Of a stretch of DNA of 37,722 nt, positions 25,760-34,012 are shown piece by piece (position 1 is the first letter of the stretch; each line of letters opens with the position of its first letter). The notes under the pieces are model-generated. The model searched no databases, was not told where the DNA came from, and saw only the letters and a list, made by a program, of their open reading frames with translations. Source of the stretch: Acidobacteriota bacterium (GTDB lineage: Bacteria > Acidobacteriota > Thermoanaerobaculia > Multivoradales > JBCCEF01); the NCBI GenBank assembly GCA_039028635.1, contig JBCCHV010000065.1:1-37722 (forward strand). Reading direction: 5' to 3'. Made by a program: the position numbers and the translations under genes.

Positions 25760-27477
25760 GACGCTTTCTATCGGCCCTCGCCCTGGCGCTACTGGGGGCG
25801 GCTCCGGCCGCGGCGCAGTCGATCACCGCCGAGATCGATCGCGTCGAAACCACGCCCCGTGAACCGCTACGACTGTTGGTGACCGTCAAAGGCTCCCAGA
25901 CTGCGCTGCCGGTGCTTCCGGAGCTGCCCGACTTCCAGGTCCGTGCCGGCGGCAAGAGCACCCAGGTCGACATCGTCAACGGCCGCGCCAGCAGCGGCGC
26001 GGCCTACAACTACTTCTTGATCCCGCAGCGCACCGGAACCTTCACCATCGGTCCGGTGATGGTCGAGATCGACGGCAAGGCCTATCGCTCCCGGCCCTTC
26101 CAGGTGCGCGTCCTGAAGGCCGATCGTGACCGCCCGGGCAACGATCGCGATCTCTTCATCCAGGTGGCGGTGTCCGATCGCCAGCCCTTCGTCGGCGAGC
26201 AGGTGATCTACACCTGGAAGTTCCTCTACCGGGTACAGATCGGTGAGCCACGGCTCGATCCCCAGGACTTCGACGGCTTCCTCTCCGAACCTCTCGGCGA
26301 GACCCGCCAGTACGAAACCGTCGTCGGCGGTCGGCGCTACGGCGTCATCGAGCGCCGCGTGGCGCTCTTCCCACAGCGGGCCGGCACGCTGACGGTACCG
26401 GGCTCGAAGCTCACCTGCCAGGTGGCGGTGCGCGATCAGCGGCGCCGCCGGCGCAGCCTGATGGACGACTTCTTCGGCCGCGTGCGGGCCGAGCAACGGG
26501 TGGTGCCCGGACCGCCGGTGGCGCTCGAGGTCCGCCCCCTGCCGTCACCACCGGCGGACTTCAGCGGCCTGGTGGGCAAGTTCCAGATCCAGGCCGAGGC
26601 CTCGAAGCGCCAGCTCCAGGTGGGCGAGTCGACCACCGTCCAGATCACCGTCAGCGGCCAGGGCAATGTGCAGAGCATCGCCGAGCCACCGCTGCCGGAT
26701 CTCTCCGCCTTCAAGATCTACGACGACAAGACCAGCAGCCGCATCGACCGCGATGGCCTCGAGCTCAAAGGGTCGAAGGTCTTCCCCAAGGCGCTGGTGC
26801 CGCTTTCCCCGGGCGAAACCATGATCCCGGCGATCCCCCTGGTCTACTTCGATCCGGCGGCGGGCAGCTATCGCACCACCCGCACGACCCCCATTGTCCT
26901 GGCCGTCGACCCTGCCGAAGGGCAGGAAGATCTGCGCCTCACGGAGTCGCTGGCGCCGACCACCGGCAAGGTGGCGGTGCGCATCCTGGCAGACGACATC
27001 CTGCCCCTCTACCGCGGTCTCGATGGCGCCACCGAGAGTCCCCCGGGGCCGCCCCTCCAGGCCGCCCTCACCGGCGCCCTGGCGGCGCCACCGCTGCTCT
27101 TCGTCGGCCTGTGGTGGCGCCGGCGACGGCAGCTCCGCTACCAAGAGGACGGCGCCCTGCGCCGCCGCCAGGAAGCCCTGCGGCGAGCGCGCAAGAGCCT
27201 CGCCAACGACGACCCCTCGGAGGTCGTGCGCACCTACATCGGCGACAAGCTCGGTCGCGAAGGCGGTGCCCTGACCGCCGCCGAGGCCGCCGCCGGGCTG
27301 CGCCAGGCGGGCCTTGGCGGTGACCTCGTGGACGAGGTCCGGAGCTTCCTCGAAGGCCTCGAAGCGAGTCGCTACGGCGCCGCCGGCGGCGCTGCCGGAG
27401 GAGAGCTCCGAGACCCCGCCAAGGCTCTCATCGAGCGCCTCGAAGGGGCGCTGCGAAAGACCCGGAGCAAGCCGTGA
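25756..27477 (+). CDS. batD: BatD aerotolerance protein
   Basis: 573 residues, GTG start overlapping the upstream stop by 4 bp. A signal peptide ends near AAPAAAQ. The BatD fold follows: ITAEIDRVETTPREPLRLLV, YNYFLIPQRTGTFTIGPVMV, PFVGEQVIYTWKFLYRVQIG and a conserved KFQIQAEASKRQLQVGEST repeat of the beta-sandwich. A transmembrane helix near residue 440 (ALAAPPLLFVGLWW) ends in an Arg cluster, and a cytosolic helical domain closes the protein. Full length and unmistakable. It is the third BatD-type product in this operon. Confidence 0.92.
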   Translation: MRRFLSALALALLGAAPAAAQSITAEIDRVETTPREPLRLLVTVKGSQTALPVLPELPDFQVRAGGKSTQVDIVNGRASSGAAYNYFLIPQRTGTFTIGPVMVEIDGKAYRSRPFQVRVLKADRDRPGNDRDLFIQVAVSDRQPFVGEQVIYTWKFLYRVQIGEPRLDPQDFDGFLSEPLGETRQYETVVGGRRYGVIERRVALFPQRAGTLTVPGSKLTCQVAVRDQRRRRRSLMDDFFGRVRAEQRVVPGPPVALEVRPLPSPPADFSGLVGKFQIQAEASKRQLQVGESTTVQITVSGQGNVQSIAEPPLPDLSAFKIYDDKTSSRIDRDGLELKGSKVFPKALVPLSPGETMIPAIPLVYFDPAAGSYRTTRTTPIVLAVDPAEGQEDLRLTESLAPTTGKVAVRILADDILPLYRGLDGATESPPGPPLQAALTGALAAPPLLFVGLWWRRRRQLRYQEDGALRRRQEALRRARKSLANDDPSEVVRTYIGDKLGREGGALTAAEAAAGLRQAGLGGDLVDEVRSFLEGLEASRYGAAGGAAGGELRDPAKALIERLEGALRKTRSKP

Positions 27478-28286
27478 TCGTCGCCTTGCTGTTCCTCGCC
27501 CTGGTGACTCCAGCAGCGCCAGCGGCCGTCGCGACAACACCGGATCCGGGCCTCGACGCAGCCCTGGCGCCGGCCACTGGACTCACCGAGAGCGGCGAGC
27601 CCGGCGAGCTCTTCGTGCGCGCCAACACCGCCTACGAGGACGGCGACTACGGCCGCGCAGTGCGCCTCTACGAGGGGCTCATCGAGCGCGGCGTCGACAA
27701 CGGACGCCTGCACTACAACCTCGGCAACGCCTACCTTCGCGCTGGCGAGCTCGGCCGCGCCATTGCCTCCTATCGGCGAGCCCAGAGCGCCCTGCCGCGC
27801 GATCAGGACACCGCCGCCAACCTCGCCTTCGCCCGCCGCAGCGCTCGCGATGCGCTGTCACCGCCAGGCCCCTCGGCAGTGCAGAGGACCCTGTTTTTCT
27901 GGCATTACCGGCTGTCTCGCCAAGAGCTCTTCGCCGCCACCCTCGGCCTCAACCTGTTGTTCTGGGGACTCCTCGGCTGGCGCCTCTACCGTCCCAACTC
28001 CGAGATTCTGCGCTGGCTCACCGGCCTGGTGCTGATTCCACTGCTGGCGGTGGCCGCCTCCTGGGCCACTCGCACCATCAGCCCGCAACGGGTGGCGGTG
28101 ATCGTGCCCCAGGAGATCAACGTCCAGTCCGGCACCTCACGCGACTCGGTGGTGCTCTTCAAACTCCACGCCGGTGCCGAGCTCGCGGTCCTCGACGAGC
28201 GCCCGGACTGGCTCCGCATCGCCCTGCCGGATGGTGAGCAGGGCTGGCTCGAGAGCCAGCACACCGAGCTCCTGATAGACCGCTAG
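27474..28286 (+). CDS. batE: BatE-like TPR and SH3 domain protein
   Basis: 270 residues, GTG start overlapping the batD stop by 4 bp. A signal sequence is followed by TPR motifs (FVRANTAYEDGDYGRAVRLY, LHYNLGNAYLRAGELGRAIA), two transmembrane helices (LFAATLGLNLLFWGLLGW and LTGLVLIPLLAVAASWA) and a C-terminal bacterial SH3 domain (VQSGTSRDSVVLFKLHAGAE, DWLRIALPDGEQGWL). This is the last gene of the operon. The convergent Cys-rich gene begins 22 bp beyond its stop, with no terminator hairpin recognised. Confidence 0.9.
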   Translation: MIVALLFLALVTPAAPAAVATTPDPGLDAALAPATGLTESGEPGELFVRANTAYEDGDYGRAVRLYEGLIERGVDNGRLHYNLGNAYLRAGELGRAIASYRRAQSALPRDQDTAANLAFARRSARDALSPPGPSAVQRTLFFWHYRLSRQELFAATLGLNLLFWGLLGWRLYRPNSEILRWLTGLVLIPLLAVAASWATRTISPQRVAVIVPQEINVQSGTSRDSVVLFKLHAGAELAVLDERPDWLRIALPDGEQGWLESQHTELLIDR

Positions 28287-28308
28287 GAAGGTTTCAGCAG
28301 CCTGCTAG

Positions 28309-28674
28309 TCAGGGCACACCGTAGATGGCGGCGCACTGGTCGATGCACTGATTCTGCGCCGCCGTGCAGACGGCGACCGGTACCCCAGCGCCCACACAGT
28401 CGAAGAAATCGATCCGGCAGTCGAGGACGCAGAGATCGTAGGGCGTCCGGCCCCGCGGGTCGCTGCCGCCTCCTCCTCCACCGCCGGAGCCACCGCAGCG
28501 CAGCGTGCACAGGCTGAGCTGCAGGTCGCAACCGCTCTGCCCGGAGCCGACGCACTTGAAATAGGCCAGCTCGCAGTTGGCGTAGCAGCCTCCGGCCTGG
28601 GCCGGTGCCGCCACCAGGAAAAGACCCGCCACCGCCAGCGTACCGACGAACAAAGACAGTAGTTTCCACTTCAT
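28309..28674 (-). CDS. Small secreted 12-cysteine twin helical-hairpin protein
   Basis: 121 residues with a signal peptide (LFVGTLAVAGLFLVAAPAQA). The mature part has two units joined by a Gly/Ser linker. Unit 1 has spacing C-X3-C-X6-C-X7-C-X6-C-X3-C. Unit 2 has C-X3-C-X6-C-X9-C-X6-C-X3-C. The mirror symmetry fits two antiparallel helices stapled by three disulfides (C1-C6, C2-C5, C3-C4), an extended alpha-hairpinin. No family is recognised and no enzymatic motif seen. GAGGAGG lies 6 nt before the chosen ATG. It converges on the Bat operon, which encodes a thioredoxin fusion; a functional link is conjecture. Confidence 0.8.
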   Translation of the reverse strand: MKWKLLSLFVGTLAVAGLFLVAAPAQAGGCYANCELAYFKCVGSGQSGCDLQLSLCTLRCGGSGGGGGGGSDPRGRTPYDLCVLDCRIDFFDCVGAGVPVAVCTAAQNQCIDQCAAIYGVP

Positions 28675-29031
28675 CGCATGCCTCCTCGGTTGGATGAGAG
28701 CCGAGCGAGGTGCCGTACTCCCAGCGCCCCTCCTCGAGCTCGGATTCGCCTCGAAACGCGTCGGCGCTGGAGAGATCGGATCACTGCACTCCTGACCCAA
28801 GGCCCTGACCCCGAGCCCTGCGATCACCGTCGACCGGCACCCCCGACCTTGGAGCTGCACAGGGCTGTTCGTCAAATATTGCTGCAAATTTAAATTGACA
28901 TAACTGAAAATTCGAGTTAAAATTTATTTGGTTTTACAGAAATATGTACACACACACCAGGTCTCGCCCCGATCATTCCTATCGGGAGAGCTCGAACCCC
29001 TTTTCTGGGGATCAGAAAGGAGAGTGAGGAC
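28675..29031. other. Divergent spacer with AT-rich promoter segment
   Basis: 357 bp between two divergent genes. The first 190 bp are GC-rich with no gene or clear signal. From 28873 to 28950 the composition turns sharply AT-rich and holds the promoter listed separately. The transcribed leader contains cccgat (28968-28973) with atcggg (28981-28986), a 6-bp hairpin just before the ribosome-binding region. Confidence 0.6.
28895..28923 (+). promoter_or_regulatory. Near-consensus sigma-70 promoter
   Basis: TTGACA (28895-28900), 17-nt spacer, TAAAAT (28918-28923). It drives the exported protein at 29032 with a leader of about 100 nt. This is the best promoter match seen in the window. Confidence 0.75.
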
Positions 29032-29676
29032 ATGGCGAAGTTCGTTTCCCAGCATCGCAGCCTGCTCGGCCTCAGCCTCATCGCCGCAGCGCTCATCGCT
29101 CTGGTCATCGCTGGCACGGCCTCAGCCGGCAAAGAAGCTCCGACGCCGGAGCTTCCGGGGCCGGACAACAATCAGGAGTGCGCCCACCTCGATCCGGTGA
29201 CCCTGGAGGTCGTGGGCATCGGCATCTTCGAGGCCGACCTGCACGGCTCCGTGGCGGCGCGCACCGAGGAGTCCTTCTTCGGCGACGGCGGCCGCAAGAC
29301 CGTGCCGCTCGAGATTCTCGGCACCGTCAGCCGCGACTACGTCGAGGGCCTCGGCGAGATCATCGTCTCCCTCGATCACAGCCGCCCGGTCAAGGGCAGC
29401 CTGCTGGTCGAGCAGACCGTCGGCAGCGAGTTTCCGGCCTCCCAGCACATGCGCTTCCACATCCAGATCGAGATCGAGGCGCATCCCGGCGTGCTCTATC
29501 GCTCGATCGAGCCGCTGCATGTCGTCAGCGATCGCGTGAAGTCCTTCCCGCCGCCGAACGGCACGGAGTACCGCCTGCAGGCACCGATCGAGCTGGAAGA
29601 CGTCGCCAACCCCGGCACGGTGGCCCTCCGGGTGCTCACCGGTGCCCCCACGATCATCGGTTCCAAGCCCGCCTGA
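29032..29676 (+). CDS. Exported protein of unknown function
   Basis: 214 residues; GGAG lies about 10 nt before the ATG. A signal segment (LGLSLIAAALIALVIAGTASA) precedes a mature domain that looks all-beta: LEVVGIGIFEADLHGSVAA, GEIIVSLDHSRPVKGSLLVE, MRFHIQIEIEAHPGVLYRSI, ELEDVANPGTVALRVLTGAP. One Cys remains in the mature part. No family is recognised. Strong promoter upstream and perfect hairpin downstream indicate a single, well-expressed gene. Confidence 0.82.
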   Translation: MAKFVSQHRSLLGLSLIAAALIALVIAGTASAGKEAPTPELPGPDNNQECAHLDPVTLEVVGIGIFEADLHGSVAARTEESFFGDGGRKTVPLEILGTVSRDYVEGLGEIIVSLDHSRPVKGSLLVEQTVGSEFPASQHMRFHIQIEIEAHPGVLYRSIEPLHVVSDRVKSFPPPNGTEYRLQAPIELEDVANPGTVALRVLTGAPTIIGSKPA

Positions 29677-29708
29677 CCTGCCCTCCCCCAAATCCCACCA
29701 AGCACACC

Positions 29709-29735
29709 GCGGGTGGTGAGACTCTCACCACCCGC
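29709..29735 (+). terminator. 12-bp perfect hairpin after exported protein
   Basis: gcgggtggtgag (29709-29720) pairs with ctcaccacccgc (29724-29735) around act, 32 bp after the stop codon. No U-tract follows. It is a likely transcription end or mRNA-stabilising element. Confidence 0.55.
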
Positions 29736-29839
29736 CCCTCCGGGGGCACCCGGAAACCCCGGCGAGTAAGCCGACTCGCTTGCGGCAAGCCTCTTCGACT
29801 CACAGGTTCTTCATCCTCGAGAGGGTCGCCAGAGAAAAA

Positions 29840-29868
29840 TTGACATCGTTAACAAAACGCTGTTAATC
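29840..29868 (+). promoter_or_regulatory. TetR-controlled, probably leaderless promoter with operator
   Basis: TTGACA (29840-29845) and TTAATC (29863-29868) have a 17-nt spacer. Between and over them lies the perfect inverted repeat TTAACA (29849-29854) and TGTTAA (29861-29866) with 6 bp between. Bound repressor would block the promoter. The -10 box ends 7 nt before the ATG at 29876, so transcription probably starts at the initiation codon. Confidence 0.6.
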
Positions 29869-29875
29869 TTTCTCC

Positions 29876-30493
29876 ATGGCACGGCCGACGCTGCTTCCGG
29901 AAGAGATCGCGAGCTTTCGTGGACGCCTCTGCGAGGTCGCCCTCGAAATGTTCGCGGAGCGCGGCTACGGCGCCGTCAGCCTGCGCGCCCTGGCCCGCCA
30001 GCTAGGCTGCAGCGCCGCCACCCCCTACCGCTACTTCGAGAGCAAGGAAGAGATCTACGCTGCGGTGCGCTCCCTGGGCTTCGACCGCTTCCACGAGCAC
30101 CTGGCGCGCTTCCTCGCCGACAATCACGACCCGGAAGAGGAGATTCGAGTCCTCGGACGGGCCTACTTCGCCTTCGCCGAGCAGCAGAGCCACGCCTTCC
30201 GGATCATGTTTCAGCTCGAGCAGCCGGCGCCGGAGGACTTTCCCGGCCACCACGAAACCGAGCGCAACGCCTGGGGCGTTCTGCTCGGCAGCTTCCAACG
30301 CGCCGTGGCCGCCGGCGTCTTGACCGGCTCCCCGACCACGCTAGCCCACCTCTTCTGGGTATCGATCCACGGCATCGCCTCGCTCCACCTGGCTGGCAAG
30401 CTGGTCGCCGGACGCGCGGGAGAAGAGCTCCTGATGCCGATGGTCGATTCCCTGATCGAGGCCCACCGGCCGAACGAGAGGAAAAGTCGATGA
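29876..30493 (+). CDS. TetR family transcriptional regulator (WHG-type C-domain)
   Basis: 205 residues. The N-terminal TetR helix-turn-helix is MFAERGYGAVSLRALARQLG followed by CSAATPYRYFESKEEIYAAV, about residues 22-62. The C-terminal ligand domain (FAFAEQQSHAFRIMFQLEQP, HLFWVSIHGIASLHLAGKL) resembles the WHG class, with the HG of its name in SIHGIASL. A palindrome in its own promoter suggests autorepression. The stop overlaps the hydrolase ATG by 4 bp, so it likely controls that hydrolase in response to an unknown ligand. Confidence 0.92.
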   Translation: MARPTLLPEEIASFRGRLCEVALEMFAERGYGAVSLRALARQLGCSAATPYRYFESKEEIYAAVRSLGFDRFHEHLARFLADNHDPEEEIRVLGRAYFAFAEQQSHAFRIMFQLEQPAPEDFPGHHETERNAWGVLLGSFQRAVAAGVLTGSPTTLAHLFWVSIHGIASLHLAGKLVAGRAGEELLMPMVDSLIEAHRPNERKSR

Positions 30494-31170
30494 CCGAGCA
30501 CGCAATCCATCCCCCCACCGGCACCTTCTGGAAGGAAAGCCGCGTCGTCGGCGACGCCCTCGCCCTCGCCCTCGCGTCGCCTCTCGCCTGGACCCTGCCG
30601 CGAGGCGCGGGAGAACCGGTGATGGTGCTCCCCGGATATCTCACCAGCGACCGCTCGACGACTCCCCTGCGCAGCTTTCTGCGAGTCCTCGGCTACCGCG
30701 TCGAAGGTTGGGGTCTGGGAACCAACCGCGGCGATGTCGAGGGCTTGCTCGAGCCGGTCAACCAGCGCGTCCTCGACTTCGCCGAGCGCAGCGGCAGCCC
30801 GGTCAGCCTGATCGGCTGGAGCCTCGGCGGCGTCCTGGCCCGCGAAGCCGCCCGCGACATGCCGACCAAAGTCGAGCGGGTCATCACCCTCGGCACGCCG
30901 GTCATCGGGGGGCCGCGCTACACCATCGCCGCCCGCGCCTTCGCCAAGCAGCAGCAAAAAATCGAACAGAGGATCGCCGAGCGCGAGCAGGTGCCGATCG
31001 AAGTGCCGATCACGTCGATCTACTCGCAGGGCGACGGCGTGGTCGCCTGGCAAGCCTGCCTCGACCGCTCGAATCCGGACGTCGAGCACCTCGAGGTCAA
31101 AGGCTCACACCTCGGCTTGGGGATCAACCCGAAGGTCTGGGGCATCGTCGCCCGCAGGTTGGCGCAATAG
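30490..31170 (+). CDS. Alpha/beta hydrolase (lipase/esterase-like)
   Basis: 226 residues, cytosolic. VMVLPGYLTSDRST is the oxyanion-side strand, and GWSLGG holds the nucleophile Ser. YSQGDGVV gives a candidate acid Asp and GSHLGLG the candidate His, so the catalytic triad appears complete. The length and the PGYLTSD...GWGLGTNRG pattern match small esterase/lipase-like hydrolases with a short lid. Substrate is unknown, possibly a lipid ester or toxic ester sensed by the cotranscribed TetR regulator. Confidence 0.88.
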   Translation: MTEHAIHPPTGTFWKESRVVGDALALALASPLAWTLPRGAGEPVMVLPGYLTSDRSTTPLRSFLRVLGYRVEGWGLGTNRGDVEGLLEPVNQRVLDFAERSGSPVSLIGWSLGGVLAREAARDMPTKVERVITLGTPVIGGPRYTIAARAFAKQQQKIEQRIAEREQVPIEVPITSIYSQGDGVVAWQACLDRSNPDVEHLEVKGSHLGLGINPKVWGIVARRLAQ

Positions 31171-31261
31171 GCCGCTGCCGCGGGCGACTAGCCCGCCCTT
31201 CTCACAAGGTTTCCTCGCGAGCGGCTAGTTCCGCCAACCCAAGGTCTATCTGAGGGGTACG

Positions 31262-31296
31262 CGGCGCCTGCTGAATGTCGCTCTCAGCAGGCGCCG
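31262..31296. terminator. 13-bp perfect hairpin between convergent operons
   Basis: cggcgcctgctga (31262-31274) pairs with tcagcaggcgccg (31284-31296) around a 9-nt loop. It lies between the hydrolase stop and the receptor stop, so it can serve both strands. No U-tract is present. Confidence 0.6.
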
Positions 31297-31311
31297 GTGA
31301 GCCCGTGGATC

Positions 31312-33477
31312 CTAGAACCGACCCCGGATCGACAGGCTGGCGTTGAGGGGAGCTCCCACCGTCGCCTGATGGGTACTGTGGGAGTTCGGGAAGTAGAGCT
31401 CGTCGGTCAGGTTTTCGACGTTGAGCTGAATCCGCAGGGTCTCGGAGAAGTCGTAGTAGGCCGCCGCATCAACGCGCGTGTAGCTCGGCAGGACCGCGCT
31501 ATTGCTGTTGTTGATGAAGCTCTCGTCCTGGTACGTCAGACCGAAGCCGAGGGCGAAGACGTCCGTCACCTGAAGGTTGTTCCACACCGAGAACATGTTC
31601 TCGGGCAGCTCGCGGGGACGACGGATACCGTCCGCCTGCTCACCATCGAGGTAGCTGTAGCCGGCCGAGATGAACCAGCGGTCCGTCAACTGGCCCTGGA
31701 GCTGCGCCTCGAAACCGTCGACAGAGGTCTCGATGATGTCGAAGGTGCCGGCGTCCGAATCGGACACCACCGGCGACTCCTGCTCGATCTCGAAGAGCGC
31801 CGCCGTCAGGCTCAGACGCTTGCTGAAGTCCCACTTCACGCCCGCCTCGAGGTTGGCGAAGGTGTTCGGGTCCAGCCGGTTGTTGTCGCCGTTGATATTG
31901 GCGAACTGCTCGCCGCTACGCGGCAGGAAGGCCTCGCTGTAGCTGCCGTAGAGGGAGATGTTCTCCTGCGGCTTGAACACGAAGCCGAGGCGCGGCGAGA
32001 CCTCTTCGTCCTTGCGGGTGCGCGTGTCGTTCGCCGGCACGTTGAACACCTCGATGTCGAAGCTGTCGAAACGGGCGCCGAGGATGATGTCGAACTTTTC
32101 CGACAGCTCGATCTCGTCCTGAACGTAGAACGAGATCACCTCGATGCCGACCCGGGTGTCGTCGTTGAGATCGGTGGTGAAGCTGTTGGTCGCGACGCGA
32201 CCATCGGCCAGCACGCCGACACCGTTGCGCAGGATGTTGCGGGTGGCGAAGAACTCCGCCCGGTCGGTGCGCGTGCCGTCAGCGGCGGAGGTATCGAAGA
32301 ACGAATTGAAGCGATCCTGATCCGACGAGGTGTCGATGTACTCGGTGCCGACGATCACGGTGTGACCCGCACTGCCGGTTTCGAACTCGCTGATCAGGTC
32401 GCCCGACAGAATGAAGTTCTGACGCTCGGTGGTGTCGACGTAGCCATCGAGCTCGACGATGTTGGTCGCCGGATCGTAGTCGTTGGCGTAGAAGTTCTGG
32501 TAGAGCTTGTCGTAGTCACCGTAGAAGGCGCTGAAGTTGCCCTTCACCCGGTCGGTGAAGAGGTGCTCGATGGTGGCGCGCAGCAGGTGCGCCTCGAGCT
32601 CCGTCGTGTTGAGCTCCGGATCACCGAAGACCACGTCCTCGAGAGCTTCCACCGGACGGCCGTCATCCCCGGTCGGAATACCGCGGTCGACGAAGCGCTG
32701 GTGGTCGGCGTACTCGTAGGACAGGTCGAGGGTGGTCGACGGCGACAGCTCGAACTTGGCCGTCGGGTTGATGCCGATGCGCTCGCCATCGTAGAAGTCG
32801 CGATGGTTGTCGAGACTCTCGAAGAAAGCGTTGACCCGGAAGGCGCGCTTGTCGGTGACCCCGAAGTTGCCATCGACCTGCACGTTGAACTCGCCGAACG
32901 AGTCGGTCCCGGCCTGATAGCTGGTGAAGCTCTCGCCGAGAAGACCCTTCTTGGTGACGCGGTTCAAGATCCCACCGGTGCCACCACGGCCGAAGAGCAG
33001 CGCGTTCGGACCGCGCAGGATCTCCACCTGATCCAGGTTGTAGAGCGGACGGTAGTACTGCACGTCATCGCGCACGCCGTCGATGAAGAAATCAGCCGTC
33101 GAGCGGACCCCCCGGAAGACGATCGCATCGCGGTGGCCTTCGCCCTGGGAAGTATTGACGCCCGGGGTGTAGCTGACGATCTCGCCGATGCTCAAGAAGC
33201 CCTGCTGGGCAAGCTGGTCGGCGGTGGAAATCGACAGACTCTGGGGCACGTCGAGGATCGGCGTCGGGGTCCTGAGGGCTTTGACCTGATCGCTGTAGAG
33301 GTACTTCCCGACGACGACGATTTCGTCCTCGGTGACCTCATCGGGAGTCGCCTCCTCGGCTTCCTCCGAGACGGCCTCTTGATCGGCATCGTCAGGGGTC
33401 TGAGCAACGACCGTCGACGCCGTGAGCGTCATGGCGAGCAGGGCACAAATGAGCAGGAAAAAGGCAAATCGTGACAT
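31312..33477 (-). CDS. TonB-dependent siderophore receptor
   Basis: 721 residues, outer membrane. The signal peptide ends near TVVAQ. A TonB box-like DEIVVVG follows, then the plug domain (PQSLSISTADQLAQQG, GEIVSYTPGVNTSQGEGHRD, IVFRGVRSTADFFIDGVRDD, VEILRGPNALLFGRGGTGG). The 22-strand barrel ends in NASLSIRGRF with a terminal Phe. The plug pattern is that of ferric-siderophore receptors, catecholate or hydroxamate not resolved. AAGGA lies 10 nt before the ATG and is part of a duplicated motif. Iron control is suggested by a Fur-like palindrome far upstream. Confidence 0.93.
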   Translation of the reverse strand: MSRFAFFLLICALLAMTLTASTVVAQTPDDADQEAVSEEAEEATPDEVTEDEIVVVGKYLYSDQVKALRTPTPILDVPQSLSISTADQLAQQGFLSIGEIVSYTPGVNTSQGEGHRDAIVFRGVRSTADFFIDGVRDDVQYYRPLYNLDQVEILRGPNALLFGRGGTGGILNRVTKKGLLGESFTSYQAGTDSFGEFNVQVDGNFGVTDKRAFRVNAFFESLDNHRDFYDGERIGINPTAKFELSPSTTLDLSYEYADHQRFVDRGIPTGDDGRPVEALEDVVFGDPELNTTELEAHLLRATIEHLFTDRVKGNFSAFYGDYDKLYQNFYANDYDPATNIVELDGYVDTTERQNFILSGDLISEFETGSAGHTVIVGTEYIDTSSDQDRFNSFFDTSAADGTRTDRAEFFATRNILRNGVGVLADGRVATNSFTTDLNDDTRVGIEVISFYVQDEIELSEKFDIILGARFDSFDIEVFNVPANDTRTRKDEEVSPRLGFVFKPQENISLYGSYSEAFLPRSGEQFANINGDNNRLDPNTFANLEAGVKWDFSKRLSLTAALFEIEQESPVVSDSDAGTFDIIETSVDGFEAQLQGQLTDRWFISAGYSYLDGEQADGIRRPRELPENMFSVWNNLQVTDVFALGFGLTYQDESFINNSNSAVLPSYTRVDAAAYYDFSETLRIQLNVENLTDELYFPNSHSTHQATVGAPLNASLSIRGRF

Positions 33478-33484
33478 TGCGTTT

Positions 33485-33521
33485 ACGTCCTTCTAGGGTA
33501 AGGGTTACGTCCTTCTAGGAA
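33485..33521 (-). repeat. Duplicated 15-bp motif containing the ribosome-binding site
   Basis: TTACGTCCTTCTAGG occurs at 33485-33499 and 33507-33521, 22 bp apart. On the receptor's strand each copy reads CCTAGAAGGACGTAA and carries an AAGGA Shine-Dalgarno sequence. The proximal copy is correctly spaced for the receptor ATG. The distal one could be a standby site or a protein-binding repeat two helical turns away. Confidence 0.7.
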
Positions 33522-34012
33522 AACAGAGTGGAGGATCGTCGAGGGAAATTGTCAGAAACGGCAATCGGAGCCGCCGTCAGGCGGCGCATTCTCCGCCGAC
33601 GAAGGGCGCTGCGACAGCCATCAGCCGGCGTCTGCACAGCCGGTCGGGCTGCGCCACGCGAATGGTCCTGGGAGACCCTCCGCCCGAGCCTCGGAAAAGA
33701 TCAACTTGCAGGGTGACAGCCACTCCAGTCCGCCGCAGGGCGCAACGGTCGGAGTCCAGGCCTCGCCCCGTCTTCGGGCGAGGGTCGACCAGCCGCGAAG
33801 AAGCGGCTGGCCACCGCTGGGAACGGTGGATTGCAGCACGTGGCCGACGACCTCGATCGTCGGCTCGACACGCAGATTGCCCCAATAGACCGAACGTGGG
33901 TTCCCAACGCCTGCGGCGTTCAGCGATACCCCATCGGCCCATTCTCAAGACATCGGACACTCGTCCCCCCGGCGATGGCCCCTGCTGCCTGGATGTGGCT
34001 CTTGTTGAACGC
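33522..34012. other. Hairpin cluster between receptor and its likely promoter
   Basis: No convincing gene over about 490 bp; both strands give Arg-rich frames. Hairpins: gccgcc/ggcggc (33570-33585), cctcgccc/gggcgagg (33761-33783), ccagccgc/gcggctgg (33789-33810), ccaccg/cggtgg (33811-33829) and ccgacga/tcgtcgg (33844-33863). It would be transcribed as the leader of the receptor mRNA. Confidence 0.5.

Noticed and set aside
31297-33474. A 725-codon open frame antisense to the siderophore receptor
   Set aside because: The receptor frame has all expected motifs; the antisense frame is a Val/Glu-rich shadow without recognisable domains.
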